DNA from: Taklimakanibacter sp050246735
GTDB taxonomy: Bacteria > Pseudomonadota > Alphaproteobacteria > Rhizobiales > Aestuariivirgaceae
Direction of reading: 5' to 3'
Assembly: GCA_050246735.1 (NCBI GenBank)
Contig: JBFWVM010000019.1
Location: 1-64,000 of the forward strand
Length of the DNA: 64,000 nt
The position numbers were made by a program, and so were the translations under genes. Shown here piece by piece: positions 43,378-53,269 of this stretch. The stretch's first letter is position 1. Each line of letters opens with the position of its first letter. The notes under the pieces are model-generated. The model saw only the letters and a list, made by a program, of their open reading frames with translations, was not told the origin of the DNA and searched no databases.

Positions 43378-44295
43378 ATGAAACTCAAGAAGCCCTCCGT
43401 TCCCTTCCTCGGCAGCCGTTTTTCGGCCTCGCCGAGGGATTTCGACGTCGCCTTGTTCGGCGCGCCCCACGGCACGCCCTATCGCGGCATCGACAACCGT
43501 GTCCATGAGCGCACCCCCAATGTCCTGCGTCGGGCGCTCAAGGCCGACCAGGCCTGGATCGAGTCATGGGATTTCGATTTCGGCGGCCCGTTGCTCGGAA
43601 AGGAGCACAAGTTCCGCGTCGCCGACCTGGGCGACCTGCCGACGCAGCCGAAGCAGGCGGCACGCAACCGCCGGATGATCGAGGATTGCACCCGCGCCAT
43701 CCTCGCCAATGGCGCGGTGCCGGTCATGCTCGGCGGCGACGATTCGACGCCCATTCCCTTCATCGCCGGCTTCTCCGATCAGGCGCCGCTCACCATCCTG
43801 CAGATCGACGCCCATATCGACTGGCGCGACGAGCGCTATGGCGAGCGTCTCGGCTTTTCGAACACCATGCGCCGCGCCTCCGAGATGACGCATGTCGAGA
43901 AGATCGTCCAGGTCGGCATGCGCGGCATGGGCTCGGCCCGCGTGGCGGAAGTGCGCGACGCCGAAAGCTGGGGCGCGAAGCTCATCACCGCTGCCGACAT
44001 CCATGAGCATGGCATAGGCCAGGCGCTCGACGAGATCGAGGCGGGCGCCTCGCTCCTCATCACCCTCGATTGCGACGCCCTCGACCGGTCGATCATGCCG
44101 GCGGTCGCCTATCCCTCGACCGGCGGGCTCACCCACACGCAGGCGACGCGCCTGATCCAGGGCGCCGTCGCCAAGGCGAGGCTCGTCGGCTTCGACCTTA
44201 TCGAGTTCGTGCCTCGCCGCGACCGCGACGGGATCGGCGCCTTCACGGCGGCGCGCCTCGTCTGCAACGTGATCGGCAGCCTGGCCAACCGGTAG
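43378..44295 (+). CDS. Ureohydrolase-family protein with altered metal site
   Basis: This 305-residue protein belongs to the arginase/agmatinase family. The core D-A-H-I-D (D144, H146, D148) and D-C-D (D231, D233) metal ligands and the late E276 are present. However, the first His ligand of the G-G-D-H-S motif is Asp (G-G-D-D-S, D122), and the substrate-loop S-H-G-T-P-F motif reads G-F-S-N-T-M. The family includes agmatinase, guanidinobutyrase, guanidine and metformin-type hydrolases, so substrate and metal use are uncertain. It may hydrolyse another guanidino compound. Its stop is one base from the convergent oxidoreductase gene. Confidence 0.75.
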   Translation: MKLKKPSVPFLGSRFSASPRDFDVALFGAPHGTPYRGIDNRVHERTPNVLRRALKADQAWIESWDFDFGGPLLGKEHKFRVADLGDLPTQPKQAARNRRMIEDCTRAILANGAVPVMLGGDDSTPIPFIAGFSDQAPLTILQIDAHIDWRDERYGERLGFSNTMRRASEMTHVEKIVQVGMRGMGSARVAEVRDAESWGAKLITAADIHEHGIGQALDEIEAGASLLITLDCDALDRSIMPAVAYPSTGGLTHTQATRLIQGAVAKARLVGFDLIEFVPRRDRDGIGAFTAARLVCNVIGSLANR

Positions 44296-44296
44296 C

Positions 44297-47200
44297 TCAC
44301 TCCGCCGCCAGCACCTTGGGCGCTTCCGCCTTGCCGGCGCGGAACGCGCCGAGGAGCTCGCTCTCGCGGTCCTTGGCGGCCTTGAGATGGCGTTCCTTGA
44401 CATGGCCATAGCCGCGGATCTGCTCAGGGATGGCGGCGATCTCCGCCGCGAGCGCGACGTTCCTGGGCGTCAGCGCCGCCAGAAGCTCGTCGATCACGGA
44501 TCTGTATTCGCCGATCAGGGCGCGCTCGCGCCGGCGCTCGCGGCTGCGGCCGAAGGGATCGAAGGCCGTCCCGCGCAGGAACCTGAACCACGCCAGCACG
44601 CTGAAGGCGCTCTTCATCCACGGCCCGAATGCCATCTTGCGTGGGACGCCCGTCACCGGATCGATCCTGGCGAGGAGCGGCGGCGCCAGATGGAAGGTGA
44701 GCCTGCCGCCCTTGAAACGCTTGCCGAGCGCGGCATCGAAGGTGCCGTCGGTATAGAGCCGCGCCACCTCATATTCGTCCTTGTAGGCCATCAGCTTGAA
44801 GAGATAGCGTGCGACCGCGCGGGTGAGCGCGCCCGATTTGGGCGCCGCCTCCGCTTCGCGCTGCCGGACCTTGGCGACGAATTCCGCATATTGCGCGGCA
44901 TAGGCCTGGTCCTGATAGTCACCGAGGAAGGCTTCGCGCCGCGCCACCATCTCGTCCAGCGTCTCCTCGGCCTGGCTGTCGCGCGGGCCGAGGATCTTCT
45001 CGACCGCGGCGAGATCGTGCGCCGCCCGCCGGCCCCACAGGAAGGCGTCGAGATTCATCTTGACGGCCTGGCCGTTGAGGCCGATCGCCTCCTCGATCGA
45101 GCGGGCGTCGAGCGGCACCAGGCCCTTCTGATAGGCGAAGCCGAGGGTGAACAGGTTGCTGGCGATCGAATCGCCGAGGAGCGCCGTGGCGATCCGGGTC
45201 GCATCGATCGCATGGGCCGCCCCCTTCAGCACGCGGCTTTCGATCCTGAGCCGCATCTCCTCCGCCGGGATCCTGAGATCGGCCTTCTGGGTGAAGGACG
45301 CGGGCATGACCTCGGCGGTGTTGAGCACCGCATGGGTGCGCTCGGTCGAGGCGCCGGCCAGTACCTTCTCGCCCGCCGAGGTGACGATGTCGCAGCCGAG
45401 GATCAGGTCGGCCGCGCCGGCCGCGATCCTCACCGCCGATATGTCTTCCGGCCGGGCGGCGATCTTCAGGTGGCTCACCACCGCGCCGTTCTTCTGCGAC
45501 AGCCCGACCATGTCGATGATGCCGCAGCCCTTGCCCTCGATATGCGCCGCCATGCCGAGCAGATGGCCGATGGTGATCACTCCGGTGCCGCCGATGCCGG
45601 TGACCATGACGGCCCAGGGACGGTCGAGCCGCGGCGGACGGGGCTCCGACAGGATCGGGAACACGTCGCCGCCGCCGGGCAGGCTCCTGGCGTCGAGGCC
45701 GCGGATGAACTCGGCGCCTTCGACGGTGACGAAGCTCGGGCAGAAGCCTTTGAGACAGGAATAGTCCTTGTTGCAGGCCGACTGGTCGATCTGGCGCTTG
45801 CGGCCGAAGGGCGTCTCGACCGGCGCCACGGCGACGCAGTTGGACTGGATGCCGCAGTCGCCGCAGCCCTCGCAGACGAGCTCGTTGATGAAGACGCGCT
45901 TGTTGGGGTCGGGGAACTCGCCGCGCTTGCGCCGCCGGCGCTTCTCGGCGGCGCAGGTCTGGTCATAGATCAGGACCGACGTGCCGGCGACGTTCATGAG
46001 CTCCTTCTGCACCGCATTGAGGTCGTCGCGGTGATGGAAGGTGACATGGGACGGAAAGTCGCCGGATGAGTATTTGCCGGGCTCGTCGGAGACGACGGCG
46101 ATGCGCTCGACGCCCTCGGCGCGCACCTGCCGGGCGATGATGGGCACGCTGAGCCGGCCGTCATGCGCCTGGCCGCCGGTCATGGCGACCGCGTCGTTGT
46201 AGAGGATCTTGTAGGTGATGTTCACATTCGACGCGACCGCGGCGCGGATCGCCAGCAGCCCCGAATGGTTGTAGGTGCCGTCGCCGAGATTCTGGAAGAC
46301 ATGCTTGCGCCTGGAGAACGGCGCCTCGCCGACCCAGTTGGCGCCCTCGCCGCCCATCTGCGTCGAACCCTGGGTGTTGCGGGTCGGCATCGCCTGGACC
46401 ATCCAGTGGCAGCCGATGCCGGCATAGCCGCGCGCGCCTTCGGGCAGGACGGTCGATGAGTTGTGCGGGCAGCCGGCGCAGAAATAGGGCGTGCGCGACA
46501 GGAGGTCGGGGATGTTGCCCGGGCCGCCCTGCACGCCCCTGATCGCCGCGAGCCGCTCGGCGACCTCCGGCCAGTGCTTGTGTCCGAGGATGCGCTCGGC
46601 GATGGCGATGGCGATCTGGTTGGGCTCGAGCGTGCCGTAGACCGGGAACAGGTCGTCGCCCCGCTCGTCCTTCTTGCCGACGATGATGGCGTGCTTGCGG
46701 TCGTTGAACAGCAGTTCGCGCACATGCGTCTCGAGCAGGTCGCGCTTCTCTTCGACACAGATGATGAGGTCGAGACCGCGCGCGAACTCGTGCATGATGA
46801 CGGGATCGAGCGGCCAGATGAGGCCGATCTTGAGGAGCCGCAGCCCGATCTTCGCCGCCATGGCCTCGTCGATGCCGAGCTCCTCCAGCGCCTGGCGCGT
46901 ATCGAGATAGCTCTTGCCGACGCTGGCGATGCCGATCTTAGGCGCCGGACCGCCGTGGAACACGATCTGGTTCAGCCCGTTCGCCTGGGCGAAGGCGACG
47001 GCCGCCTGGCGCTTGAAGTTGTGGAGTCGTTTTTCCTGGTCGTGGCGGTCGTCGTTGGGCCTGATGTTCAGGCCGCCCGGCGGCATCTTGAAGTTCTGCG
47101 GCACCTTCGGACGGATGCGGTGCAGGCCCGCCTCGATGACGCCGGTCGATTCCACAGTGTCGTGCAGGCATTTGACGCCGACCCATGTGCCGGCGAAGCG

Positions 47201-47770
47201 CGACAGCGCCCAGCCGTAAATCGAATAGTCGTAGAGCTCCTGCAGTCCGGCCGGATTGAGGATGGGGATCATCGCATCGAGCAGCGCGATCTCGCTCTGA
47301 TGCGGGACCGTCGAGGATTCGGCCCCGTGATCGTCGCCGGCCATGACCAGCACGCCGCCGTGCTTCGAGGTTCCCGCGGCATTGGCATGGCGCAGCACGT
47401 CGCCGCTGCGGTCGACTCCCGGACCCTTGCCGTACCAGATGCTGAAGACGCCGTCATAGGCGCCCTCGCCCCACATCTCGGCCTGCTGGCTGCCCCAGAC
47501 CGCGGTCGCGGCGAGGTCTTCGTTGAGGCCGGGATGGAACTTGACGGCTTCCGGCTCGAGCAGCTTGCGGGCGCGCTCGAAGGCCTGATCGACGCCGCCG
47601 ACGGGCGAGCCGCGGTAGCCCGTCACATAGCCCGCGGTGTCGAGGCCCGCCTCGCGGTCGAGCGTCTTCTGCGCGAGCGTCGCCCGCACCATGACCTGGG
47701 GTCCCGAGATGAAGACCCGGTCCTTGGTCAGATCGTATTTGTCGTCCAGCGAAACTGGCTTCCGAGTCAT
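44297..47770 (-). CDS. Indolepyruvate:ferredoxin oxidoreductase family, fused
   Basis: This 1157-residue enzyme combines the IorA-like (TPP/pyruvate-ferredoxin-type) and IorB-like (gamma-type) parts in one chain. It oxidatively decarboxylates aryl- or branched-chain 2-oxoacids to acyl-CoA with ferredoxin. Visible are a TPP region with A-M-T-G-G-Q-A-H-D-G-R (about 530), 4Fe-4S ligands in C-E-G-C-G-D-C-G-I-Q-S-N-C, and the IorB-like V-T-G-I-G-G-T-G-V near 730. The fused form is common in Rhizobiales. The C-terminal 180 residues look like a linker/tail specific to this subgroup. It is convergent with the ureohydrolase gene. Confidence 0.87.
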   Translation of the reverse strand: MTRKPVSLDDKYDLTKDRVFISGPQVMVRATLAQKTLDREAGLDTAGYVTGYRGSPVGGVDQAFERARKLLEPEAVKFHPGLNEDLAATAVWGSQQAEMWGEGAYDGVFSIWYGKGPGVDRSGDVLRHANAAGTSKHGGVLVMAGDDHGAESSTVPHQSEIALLDAMIPILNPAGLQELYDYSIYGWALSRFAGTWVGVKCLHDTVESTGVIEAGLHRIRPKVPQNFKMPPGGLNIRPNDDRHDQEKRLHNFKRQAAVAFAQANGLNQIVFHGGPAPKIGIASVGKSYLDTRQALEELGIDEAMAAKIGLRLLKIGLIWPLDPVIMHEFARGLDLIICVEEKRDLLETHVRELLFNDRKHAIIVGKKDERGDDLFPVYGTLEPNQIAIAIAERILGHKHWPEVAERLAAIRGVQGGPGNIPDLLSRTPYFCAGCPHNSSTVLPEGARGYAGIGCHWMVQAMPTRNTQGSTQMGGEGANWVGEAPFSRRKHVFQNLGDGTYNHSGLLAIRAAVASNVNITYKILYNDAVAMTGGQAHDGRLSVPIIARQVRAEGVERIAVVSDEPGKYSSGDFPSHVTFHHRDDLNAVQKELMNVAGTSVLIYDQTCAAEKRRRRKRGEFPDPNKRVFINELVCEGCGDCGIQSNCVAVAPVETPFGRKRQIDQSACNKDYSCLKGFCPSFVTVEGAEFIRGLDARSLPGGGDVFPILSEPRPPRLDRPWAVMVTGIGGTGVITIGHLLGMAAHIEGKGCGIIDMVGLSQKNGAVVSHLKIAARPEDISAVRIAAGAADLILGCDIVTSAGEKVLAGASTERTHAVLNTAEVMPASFTQKADLRIPAEEMRLRIESRVLKGAAHAIDATRIATALLGDSIASNLFTLGFAYQKGLVPLDARSIEEAIGLNGQAVKMNLDAFLWGRRAAHDLAAVEKILGPRDSQAEETLDEMVARREAFLGDYQDQAYAAQYAEFVAKVRQREAEAAPKSGALTRAVARYLFKLMAYKDEYEVARLYTDGTFDAALGKRFKGGRLTFHLAPPLLARIDPVTGVPRKMAFGPWMKSAFSVLAWFRFLRGTAFDPFGRSRERRRERALIGEYRSVIDELLAALTPRNVALAAEIAAIPEQIRGYGHVKERHLKAAKDRESELLGAFRAGKAEAPKVLAAE

Positions 47771-48022
47771 GGCAAAAGTCTACCATTCATGCGCCCAACC
47801 TGAAATAAGGTAGGTATATCAAGGCAAAAAAGAAATAGCGCCCGTGAAGCACCGCAACATGGGCAATCTGCTATCGTCGGGACTTGCCGCGACGAAACGG
47901 ACTTGCGCGTTTCTTGACTCGGATGCCGATACGAGGCCTAATCCGGCCATGGGGCGAAGCGATCACCCCACAAGGCGACATGCCGAAGCATCGCGTCCTG
48001 TTCCCCTGCCTCGAGGACGCCC

Positions 48023-48841
48023 ATGCCATCTCCCAACACGATCTCCGTCGACAAGCTGGCCCGTCTCATGGGCTTGCCCGGATGCCCGCATCTTATCGAC
48101 GTCCGCACCGAGGAGGATTTTGCCGCCGATCCGCGGCTCGTCCCGGGCTCGATATGGCGCCCGCATCCCCAGGCCGAAAGCTGGGGCGGCGAACTCGGCG
48201 GCACCTCCGCCATCGTCATCTGCCGGACGGGCCTCAAGCTCAGCCATGGCACCGCCGCCTGGCTGCGCCACCTCGGCAAGGAGGCGAGCGTCCTCGAGGG
48301 CGGCTTCGAGGCCTGGAAGAAGGCCGGCCTGCCTCTGGTGCCCGATGCCAGGCTGCCGCGCCGCGACGGCAAGGGGCGGACGGTCTGGGTGACGCGCGCC
48401 AGGCCCAAGGTGGACCGCATCACCTGCCCCTGGCTCATCCGCCGCTTCGTCGATCCCGAGGCCGTCTTCCTGTTCGTGGCGCCGAGCGAGGTCGTCACGG
48501 TGGGCGAGCGCTTCGGCGCCACGCCTTTCGATATCGACGGCGCCCTTTGGAGCCATCGCGGCGAGAACTGCACCTTCGACACGATGGTGGAGGAGTTCGG
48601 CCTCGCGACGGAGCCTCTGCGGCGTCTCGCCGGGATCGTCCGCGCCGCGGATACCGGGCGGCTCGATCTGGCGCCGGAAGCGGCCGGCCTTCTCGCCGCT
48701 TCGCTCGGCCTGTCGCGCATGCACGCCGATGATCTCCGGCAGCTCGAAGCCGGCATGCTGCTCTACGACGCCTTCTACCGCTGGTGCCGCGACGCGACCG
48801 GGGAGACGCATCTTTGGCCGACCGGCAAGCCGATACCCTGA
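48023..48841 (+). CDS. Rhodanese-ChrB fusion protein
   Basis: This 272-residue protein has an N-terminal rhodanese domain (about 1-110) with the Cys loop I-C-R-T-G-L-K (C72 candidate) and a C-terminal ChrB domain (about 118-270) carrying V-D-R-I-T-C-P-W-L-I-R-R and the Y-D-A-F-Y tail. ChrB proteins regulate or sense chromate together with the ChrA exporter, whose frameshifted gene follows and overlaps. The rhodanese may act on reduced sulfur or metal thiols; this is inference. Confidence 0.82.
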   Translation: MPSPNTISVDKLARLMGLPGCPHLIDVRTEEDFAADPRLVPGSIWRPHPQAESWGGELGGTSAIVICRTGLKLSHGTAAWLRHLGKEASVLEGGFEAWKKAGLPLVPDARLPRRDGKGRTVWVTRARPKVDRITCPWLIRRFVDPEAVFLFVAPSEVVTVGERFGATPFDIDGALWSHRGENCTFDTMVEEFGLATEPLRRLAGIVRAADTGRLDLAPEAAGLLAASLGLSRMHADDLRQLEAGMLLYDAFYRWCRDATGETHLWPTGKPIP

Positions 48842-50116
48842 CGGGACCCGGATCCCCGCCGGCGCAAAGGCCGGGCTTCGCCGAGGCTCTCGGGACCTGG
48901 GCCGGAATCGGTCTTCTCTCCTTCGGCGGTCCGGCCGGCCAGATCGCCCTCATGCATCGCGTGCTGGTCGACGAGAAGAAATGGCTTTCGGAGCAGCGCT
49001 TCCTGGCGGCGCTCAATTTCTGCATGCTGCTGCCCGGTCCGGAAGCCACGGCTTGCGACCTATGCCGGCTGGACGCTGCATGGCTGGCGCGGCGGGATCG
49101 CGGCCGGCACGCTCTTCGTGCTGCCCGGCGCCCTCGTCGTTTTGGTCCTGTCGATGATCTATGCCGCCTTCGGCGAGGTGGCGCTGGTCGCGGCGCTGTT
49201 CTTCGGCATCAAGGCGGCGGTGCTGGCGATCGTCGTCGAAGCGCTCTTGCGGGTGGCGCGGCGCGCGCTCAGGCATGCGAGCGACTGGTGGATAGCAGCC
49301 GGAGCCTTCCTGGCGCTTTACGTCGTCCAGGTCCCCTTCCCGCTGATCATTATCGCCGCCGCCGTCATCGGCTTCCTGCGCGCCACGCCGGTGGCGCGGC
49401 CCGCAGCCGGACCCCTGGCGGCCGGCTGGCAGGGCACGCTCGCCACCACATGCCTGTGGCTCGCTTTGTGGCTTGTCCCGCTGGCGCTCATCATCCTGGG
49501 CTTCGGCCTGGACCATGTCTTTGCCCGGGCCGCCTTGTTCTTCTCCAAGCTGGCTGTCGTTTCCTTCGGCGGCGCCTATGCGGTCCTGAGCTACATGGCG
49601 CAGCAGGCGGTGGAGAATTTCGGCTGGCTCGGGGCGAAGGAGATGATCGACGGCCTGGGGCTCGCCGAGACGACGCCGGGCCCCTTGATCCTGGTCACCG
49701 AATTCGTGGGCTACATGGCCGGCCATCGTCTCGCCGGCGGGCTTTGGGGCGGGGTCGTCGCCGCCGCCATCGCCCTGTGGATGACGTTCGTTCCGTGCTT
49801 TCTGTGGATCATGGCGGGGGCGCCCTATATCGAGCGCCTGCAGAACATGCCGCGCCTCTCGGGCGCCCTGGCCACGGTGACCGCGGCGGTGGTCGGCGTC
49901 ATCCTCGACCTCACGGTCTGGTTCGCGCTGCATGTGCTCTTCGGCGCGCTCGAGCGTACGTCGTTCGGGCTGGTGCCGCGCTGGGCGAGCCTCGACGTCC
50001 CGTCCCTCGTCCTCTCCGCCATTGCGGCGACGGCCCTGTTCGTCTTCCGGCAGGGGCTCTTGCGCACCCTGCTGCTCTGCGCCGTGCTCGGGGCGCTGTG
50101 GAAGACGTGGAGCTAG
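48814..50116 (+). pseudogene. chrA: Frameshifted chromate exporter chrA
   Basis: The gene encodes a ChrA-type chromate efflux protein with two CHR domains, each with F-G-G motifs (L-L-S-F-G-G-P near the start, V-V-S-F-G-G-A mid-protein) and about ten membrane segments. The first part is read in one frame to P-G-P-E-A at 49045-49047, then the coding continues in another frame from C-T-T at 49052 (L-A-T-Y-A-G-W). Four bases stand where six (Q-Q) are expected, a net 2-base loss in 49048-49051. An unbroken shadow frame past the lesion would give a scrambled protein. A TTG at 48814 with GGGGAG eight bases upstream is the likely start. A sequencing error would restore the gene. Confidence 0.8.
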
Positions 50117-50234
50117 TCCGGCCGCCGATCAGCAACCTTAATCAGCCAATATCGACTTCTAATTTCCAGCCGGAGGATCGCTTTCCTATAGTCCGCGGCG
50201 AAGCCTGATCACCTGTCTCGATGCGGAGGACATG

Positions 50235-51470
50235 ATGAACATCTACGCCAAGGGCATGCCCAACGAGCTGCTGCGGCTGCAGAACATGCACAATGGCGAG
50301 AAGGCGGTCCCGATCTTCAGCGCGGCCGAGATGACGCGGCGCCAGGAGGGGCTGCGCAAGATCCTGGCGGAGCTGAAGCTCGATGCCGCGATCCTCACCT
50401 CCTACCACAACATCTGCTATTTTTCGGACTTCCTCTATTGCTCGTTCGGCCGCCGCTACGCTTTCGTGGTGACGGCCGACAAGGCGGTCTCGATCTCCGC
50501 CGGCATCGACGCGGGCCAGCCCTGGCGCCGCACCTTCGGCGACAACGTCACTTACACCGACTGGCGCCGCGACAACTATTTCTACGCCCTGCAGCAGACC
50601 CTGCCGTCGGCGAAGCGGATCGGCATCGAGTTCGATCACGTCAATCTCGAATTGCGCAAGCTCCTGGATGATGCGTTTCCCGAGGCCGAGTTCGTCGATA
50701 TCGGCGCGCCAACGATGTGGCTGCGCACCATCAAGTCGGCCGAGGAGATCGCCCTGATCAAGGAAGGCGCCCGCACCGCCGACATCGGCGGCGCGGCCAT
50801 CCGCGAGGCCATCCGCGAGGGCGTTCCCGAATACGAGGTGGCGCTGGCGGGCACGCAGGCGATGATCCGCCATATCGCCGAAGCCTTCCCGCATGCCGAA
50901 TTGATGGACACCTGGGTGTGGTTCCAGTCCGGCATCAACACCGATGGCGCGCACAATCCGGTGACCTCGCGCCGGCTGCGCAAGGGCGACATCCTGTCGC
51001 TCAACTGCTTCCCGATGATCTCCGGCTACTACACCGCGCTGGAGCGCACCCTGTTCCTCGACCATGCCGGCGACGCGCATCTGCGCGTCTGGGAGATCAA
51101 CTGCGACGTCCATCGCCGCGGCCTCGAGCTGCTGCGGCCCGGCATGCGCTGCGGCGACGTGGCGAGCGAGCTGAACGAGATCTACCGCAGCCACGATCTG
51201 CTCGGCTATCGCTCGTTCGGCTACGGACACTCCTTCGGCGTCCTGTCTCACTACTATGGCCGCGAGGCCGGCGTGGAGCTGCGCGAGGACATCAACACCG
51301 TATTGCAGCCGGGCATGGTGGTCTCGATGGAGCCCATGGTGACCTTGCCGGAAGGCATGCCGGGCGCCGGCGGCTACCGCGAGCACGACATACTGGTGAT
51401 CACCGAGGACGGGGCCGAGAACATCACCGGATTCCCGTTCGGCCCGGAGCACAACATCATAAAGGCCTGA
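50235..51470 (+). CDS. Creatinase
   Basis: This 411-residue protein matches bacterial creatinase, which hydrolyses creatine to sarcosine and urea, far more closely than other Xaa-Pro peptidase relatives. Creatinase-specific blocks seen include S-Y-H-N-I-C-Y-F-S-D-F-L-Y-C-S-F-G-R and W-F-Q-S-G-I-N-T-D-G-A-H-N-P-V-T. Catalytic residues fit the Pseudomonas enzyme: H240, E270, E366 and R343. The fold is the pita-bread type but the metal ligands of aminopeptidase P are not conserved. GGAGG precedes two ATGs; 50235 has better spacing. A LysR regulator gene follows in the same direction, then a minus-strand ABC importer. No sarcosine oxidase or urease is in the window. Confidence 0.9.
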   Translation: MNIYAKGMPNELLRLQNMHNGEKAVPIFSAAEMTRRQEGLRKILAELKLDAAILTSYHNICYFSDFLYCSFGRRYAFVVTADKAVSISAGIDAGQPWRRTFGDNVTYTDWRRDNYFYALQQTLPSAKRIGIEFDHVNLELRKLLDDAFPEAEFVDIGAPTMWLRTIKSAEEIALIKEGARTADIGGAAIREAIREGVPEYEVALAGTQAMIRHIAEAFPHAELMDTWVWFQSGINTDGAHNPVTSRRLRKGDILSLNCFPMISGYYTALERTLFLDHAGDAHLRVWEINCDVHRRGLELLRPGMRCGDVASELNEIYRSHDLLGYRSFGYGHSFGVLSHYYGREAGVELREDINTVLQPGMVVSMEPMVTLPEGMPGAGGYREHDILVITEDGAENITGFPFGPEHNIIKA

Positions 51471-51555
51471 GGGCGCGCCGACACCGCTTGCCTTTGCCGC
51501 GAGACCGGTGATCTTATGAGCGCAGGTCCGCCCATGCCGCTCCAGGAGATTGCCG

Positions 51556-52440
51556 ATGCGCAGCATTCCGACCGATCTGCTCCGGGCGTTCGTCGCCATC
51601 ATCGACCTGCGCGGCTATACCCGTGCCGGCGAGCAGCTCGGCCGCACCCAGCCGGCCATCAGCCTGCAGATGAAGCGGCTCCAGGAGCTTCTCGGCGTCT
51701 CGGTGTTCGCCCGCGACGGCGCGGCCCAGCTCACCGAGCAGGGCGAGCTGGTGGCCGGCTATGCCCGCCAGATCCTGGCGCTCAACGACGAGATGATGCT
51801 GAAGCTCTCCAGCCGCGAGAGCAAGGGCAGGCTCAGGCTGGGCATACCCAACGACTATGCCGACCACTTCCTGCCCAGGCTGATGGCGAGCTTCGCCCGC
51901 GACGGGACCGACATCACCTTCGACGTGGTCTGCGACATCTCGCACAATCTCCTGGAGGGACTGCGCAAGGGCCAATATGACATTGTCGTGGCGATGACGC
52001 CTGACGGCCCTTCCGAAGGCGCCTTCATGACCTGGAAGGAGCGTCTGGCCTGGGTCGGGGCCGCCGGGAGCTCCGTCGAGCCGCGCGGCAAGGGCCCCAT
52101 CCGCATCGTCTGCTACCCGGAAGGCTGCCTCTATCGCCGCAACATGCTGACGGCGCTGCAACGGGACGGCCGCAGCTTCGAGATCGTCTATACCAGCCCC
52201 AGCCTGTCCGGCCTGGAGGCGGCCGTGGGCGCGGGCTTCGGCATGACGGTGCTGGCGCGCCGCATCATCCCTTCGGCGCTGCGCGTCATCGAGCCGGCGA
52301 GACACCTGCCCCGTCTGGCCGACGTCGTCGTCGGCATCTATGTCGGCCCCGACCGCGAGCGCTCCGCCGTCTCGCGCAGCTTCGCGGCGCGCTTCGCCGA
52401 TATGTTCGTGGCCGGCCAGGAGACGGCGAGGGCCGGCTGA
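51556..52440 (+). CDS. LysR-family transcriptional regulator
   Basis: This 294-residue protein has an N-terminal winged HTH (about 2-60: L-L-R-A-F-V-A-I, A-G-E-Q-L-G-R-T-Q-P-A-I-S-L-Q-M-K-R-L) and a C-terminal effector domain of the periplasmic-binding type. The start at 51556 has AGGAG seven bases upstream. It follows creatinase by 85 bases and converges on the ABC importer's last gene with a 15-base gap. It is a candidate regulator of creatinase and transport genes; effector unknown. Confidence 0.88.
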   Translation: MRSIPTDLLRAFVAIIDLRGYTRAGEQLGRTQPAISLQMKRLQELLGVSVFARDGAAQLTEQGELVAGYARQILALNDEMMLKLSSRESKGRLRLGIPNDYADHFLPRLMASFARDGTDITFDVVCDISHNLLEGLRKGQYDIVVAMTPDGPSEGAFMTWKERLAWVGAAGSSVEPRGKGPIRIVCYPEGCLYRRNMLTALQRDGRSFEIVYTSPSLSGLEAAVGAGFGMTVLARRIIPSALRVIEPARHLPRLADVVVGIYVGPDRERSAVSRSFAARFADMFVAGQETARAG

Positions 52441-52455
52441 CCTCCCCCGCTCCGG

Positions 52456-53265
52456 TCACTTCGCGCGCCGCCTGGCCAGCATGGCCAGGCTCGCGAACAG
52501 GGTGATCGATACGCCGAGCAGCAGGGTCGCCGCCGCCATGATCGTGGGATTGATCTGGTCGCGTATCCCCGAGAACATCTGCACCGGCAGGGTCCGCTGC
52601 TCGGCGGCGGTCATGAACAGCGCCACCACCACCTCGTCGAAGGACGTCGCGAAGGCGAGGATGGCGCCCGAAACCACGCCCGGCAGGATGTTCGGCAGCG
52701 TGATGCGGAAAAAGGCGGACGACGCCGGAGCGCCGAGGCTCAATGCGGCGCGCGTCAGATTGCCGTCATAGGTCGAAAGCGTCGCCGTCACCGTTATGAC
52801 GACGAAGGGCGTCGCCAGGGCCGTATGCGCCAGCACCAGGCCGCCCCGGGTATTGGTCAGGCCGAACTGGCCGAAATAGAGGTAGCTGCCGACCGCGACG
52901 ATGACGATCGGCACGATCATCGGCGAGATCACCAGCGCCATGACCAGCCGGCGCGCCGGGAAGTCCGGGCGCGCCAGTCCGAGCGCCGCCAGCGTCCCGA
53001 GCGTCGTGGCCAGCGCCGTGGTCAGGAGCGCCGCGGCGGCGCTGTTGAAGATGGCGCTCAGCCAGCGCTCGTTGCCGAAGAAATCTTCATACCAGCGCAG
53101 CGAATACTCGCGCACCGGCAAGGTGAAGAACGGATCGCTGGAGAACGACAGCGGCACGATGATGAACAGCGGTGCGACCAGGAACAGCAGCACCGCGACG
53201 GCGAAGCACACCACCAGCATGCGCGTGATCCGCTCGGCCGGCGTCGCATAGGAAGGCAGCCACAT
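52456..53265 (-). CDS. Polyamine-type ABC transporter permease (PotC-like)
   Basis: This 269-residue inner-membrane permease has six hydrophobic segments and the BPD_transp_1 EAA loop around L-G-A-P-A-S-S-A-F-F-R-I-T-L-P (near 179-193). It is the PotC/PotI-like partner of the upstream PotB-like gene, which ends four bases before its start. The gene is last in the importer block. Confidence 0.88.
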   Translation of the reverse strand: MWLPSYATPAERITRMLVVCFAVAVLLFLVAPLFIIVPLSFSSDPFFTLPVREYSLRWYEDFFGNERWLSAIFNSAAAALLTTALATTLGTLAALGLARPDFPARRLVMALVISPMIVPIVIVAVGSYLYFGQFGLTNTRGGLVLAHTALATPFVVITVTATLSTYDGNLTRAALSLGAPASSAFFRITLPNILPGVVSGAILAFATSFDEVVVALFMTAAEQRTLPVQMFSGIRDQINPTIMAAATLLLGVSITLFASLAMLARRRAK

Positions 53266-53269
53266 GGCG

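Noticed and set aside
41454..43475. 673-codon minus-strand frame opposite the histidine kinase
   Set aside because: The plus-strand kinase has intact H, N and G boxes; the antisense frame has no recognisable domain.
44387..46069. 560-codon plus-strand frame opposite the indolepyruvate oxidoreductase
   Set aside because: Low-complexity Arg/Glu/Asp-rich product and no family match; the opposite strand encodes a clear oxidoreductase.
48784..50208. 474-codon frame through the chrA region
   Set aside because: Only its first 88 or so residues are ChrA-like; after 49048 the ChrA homology moves to another frame, so the long product would be scrambled.
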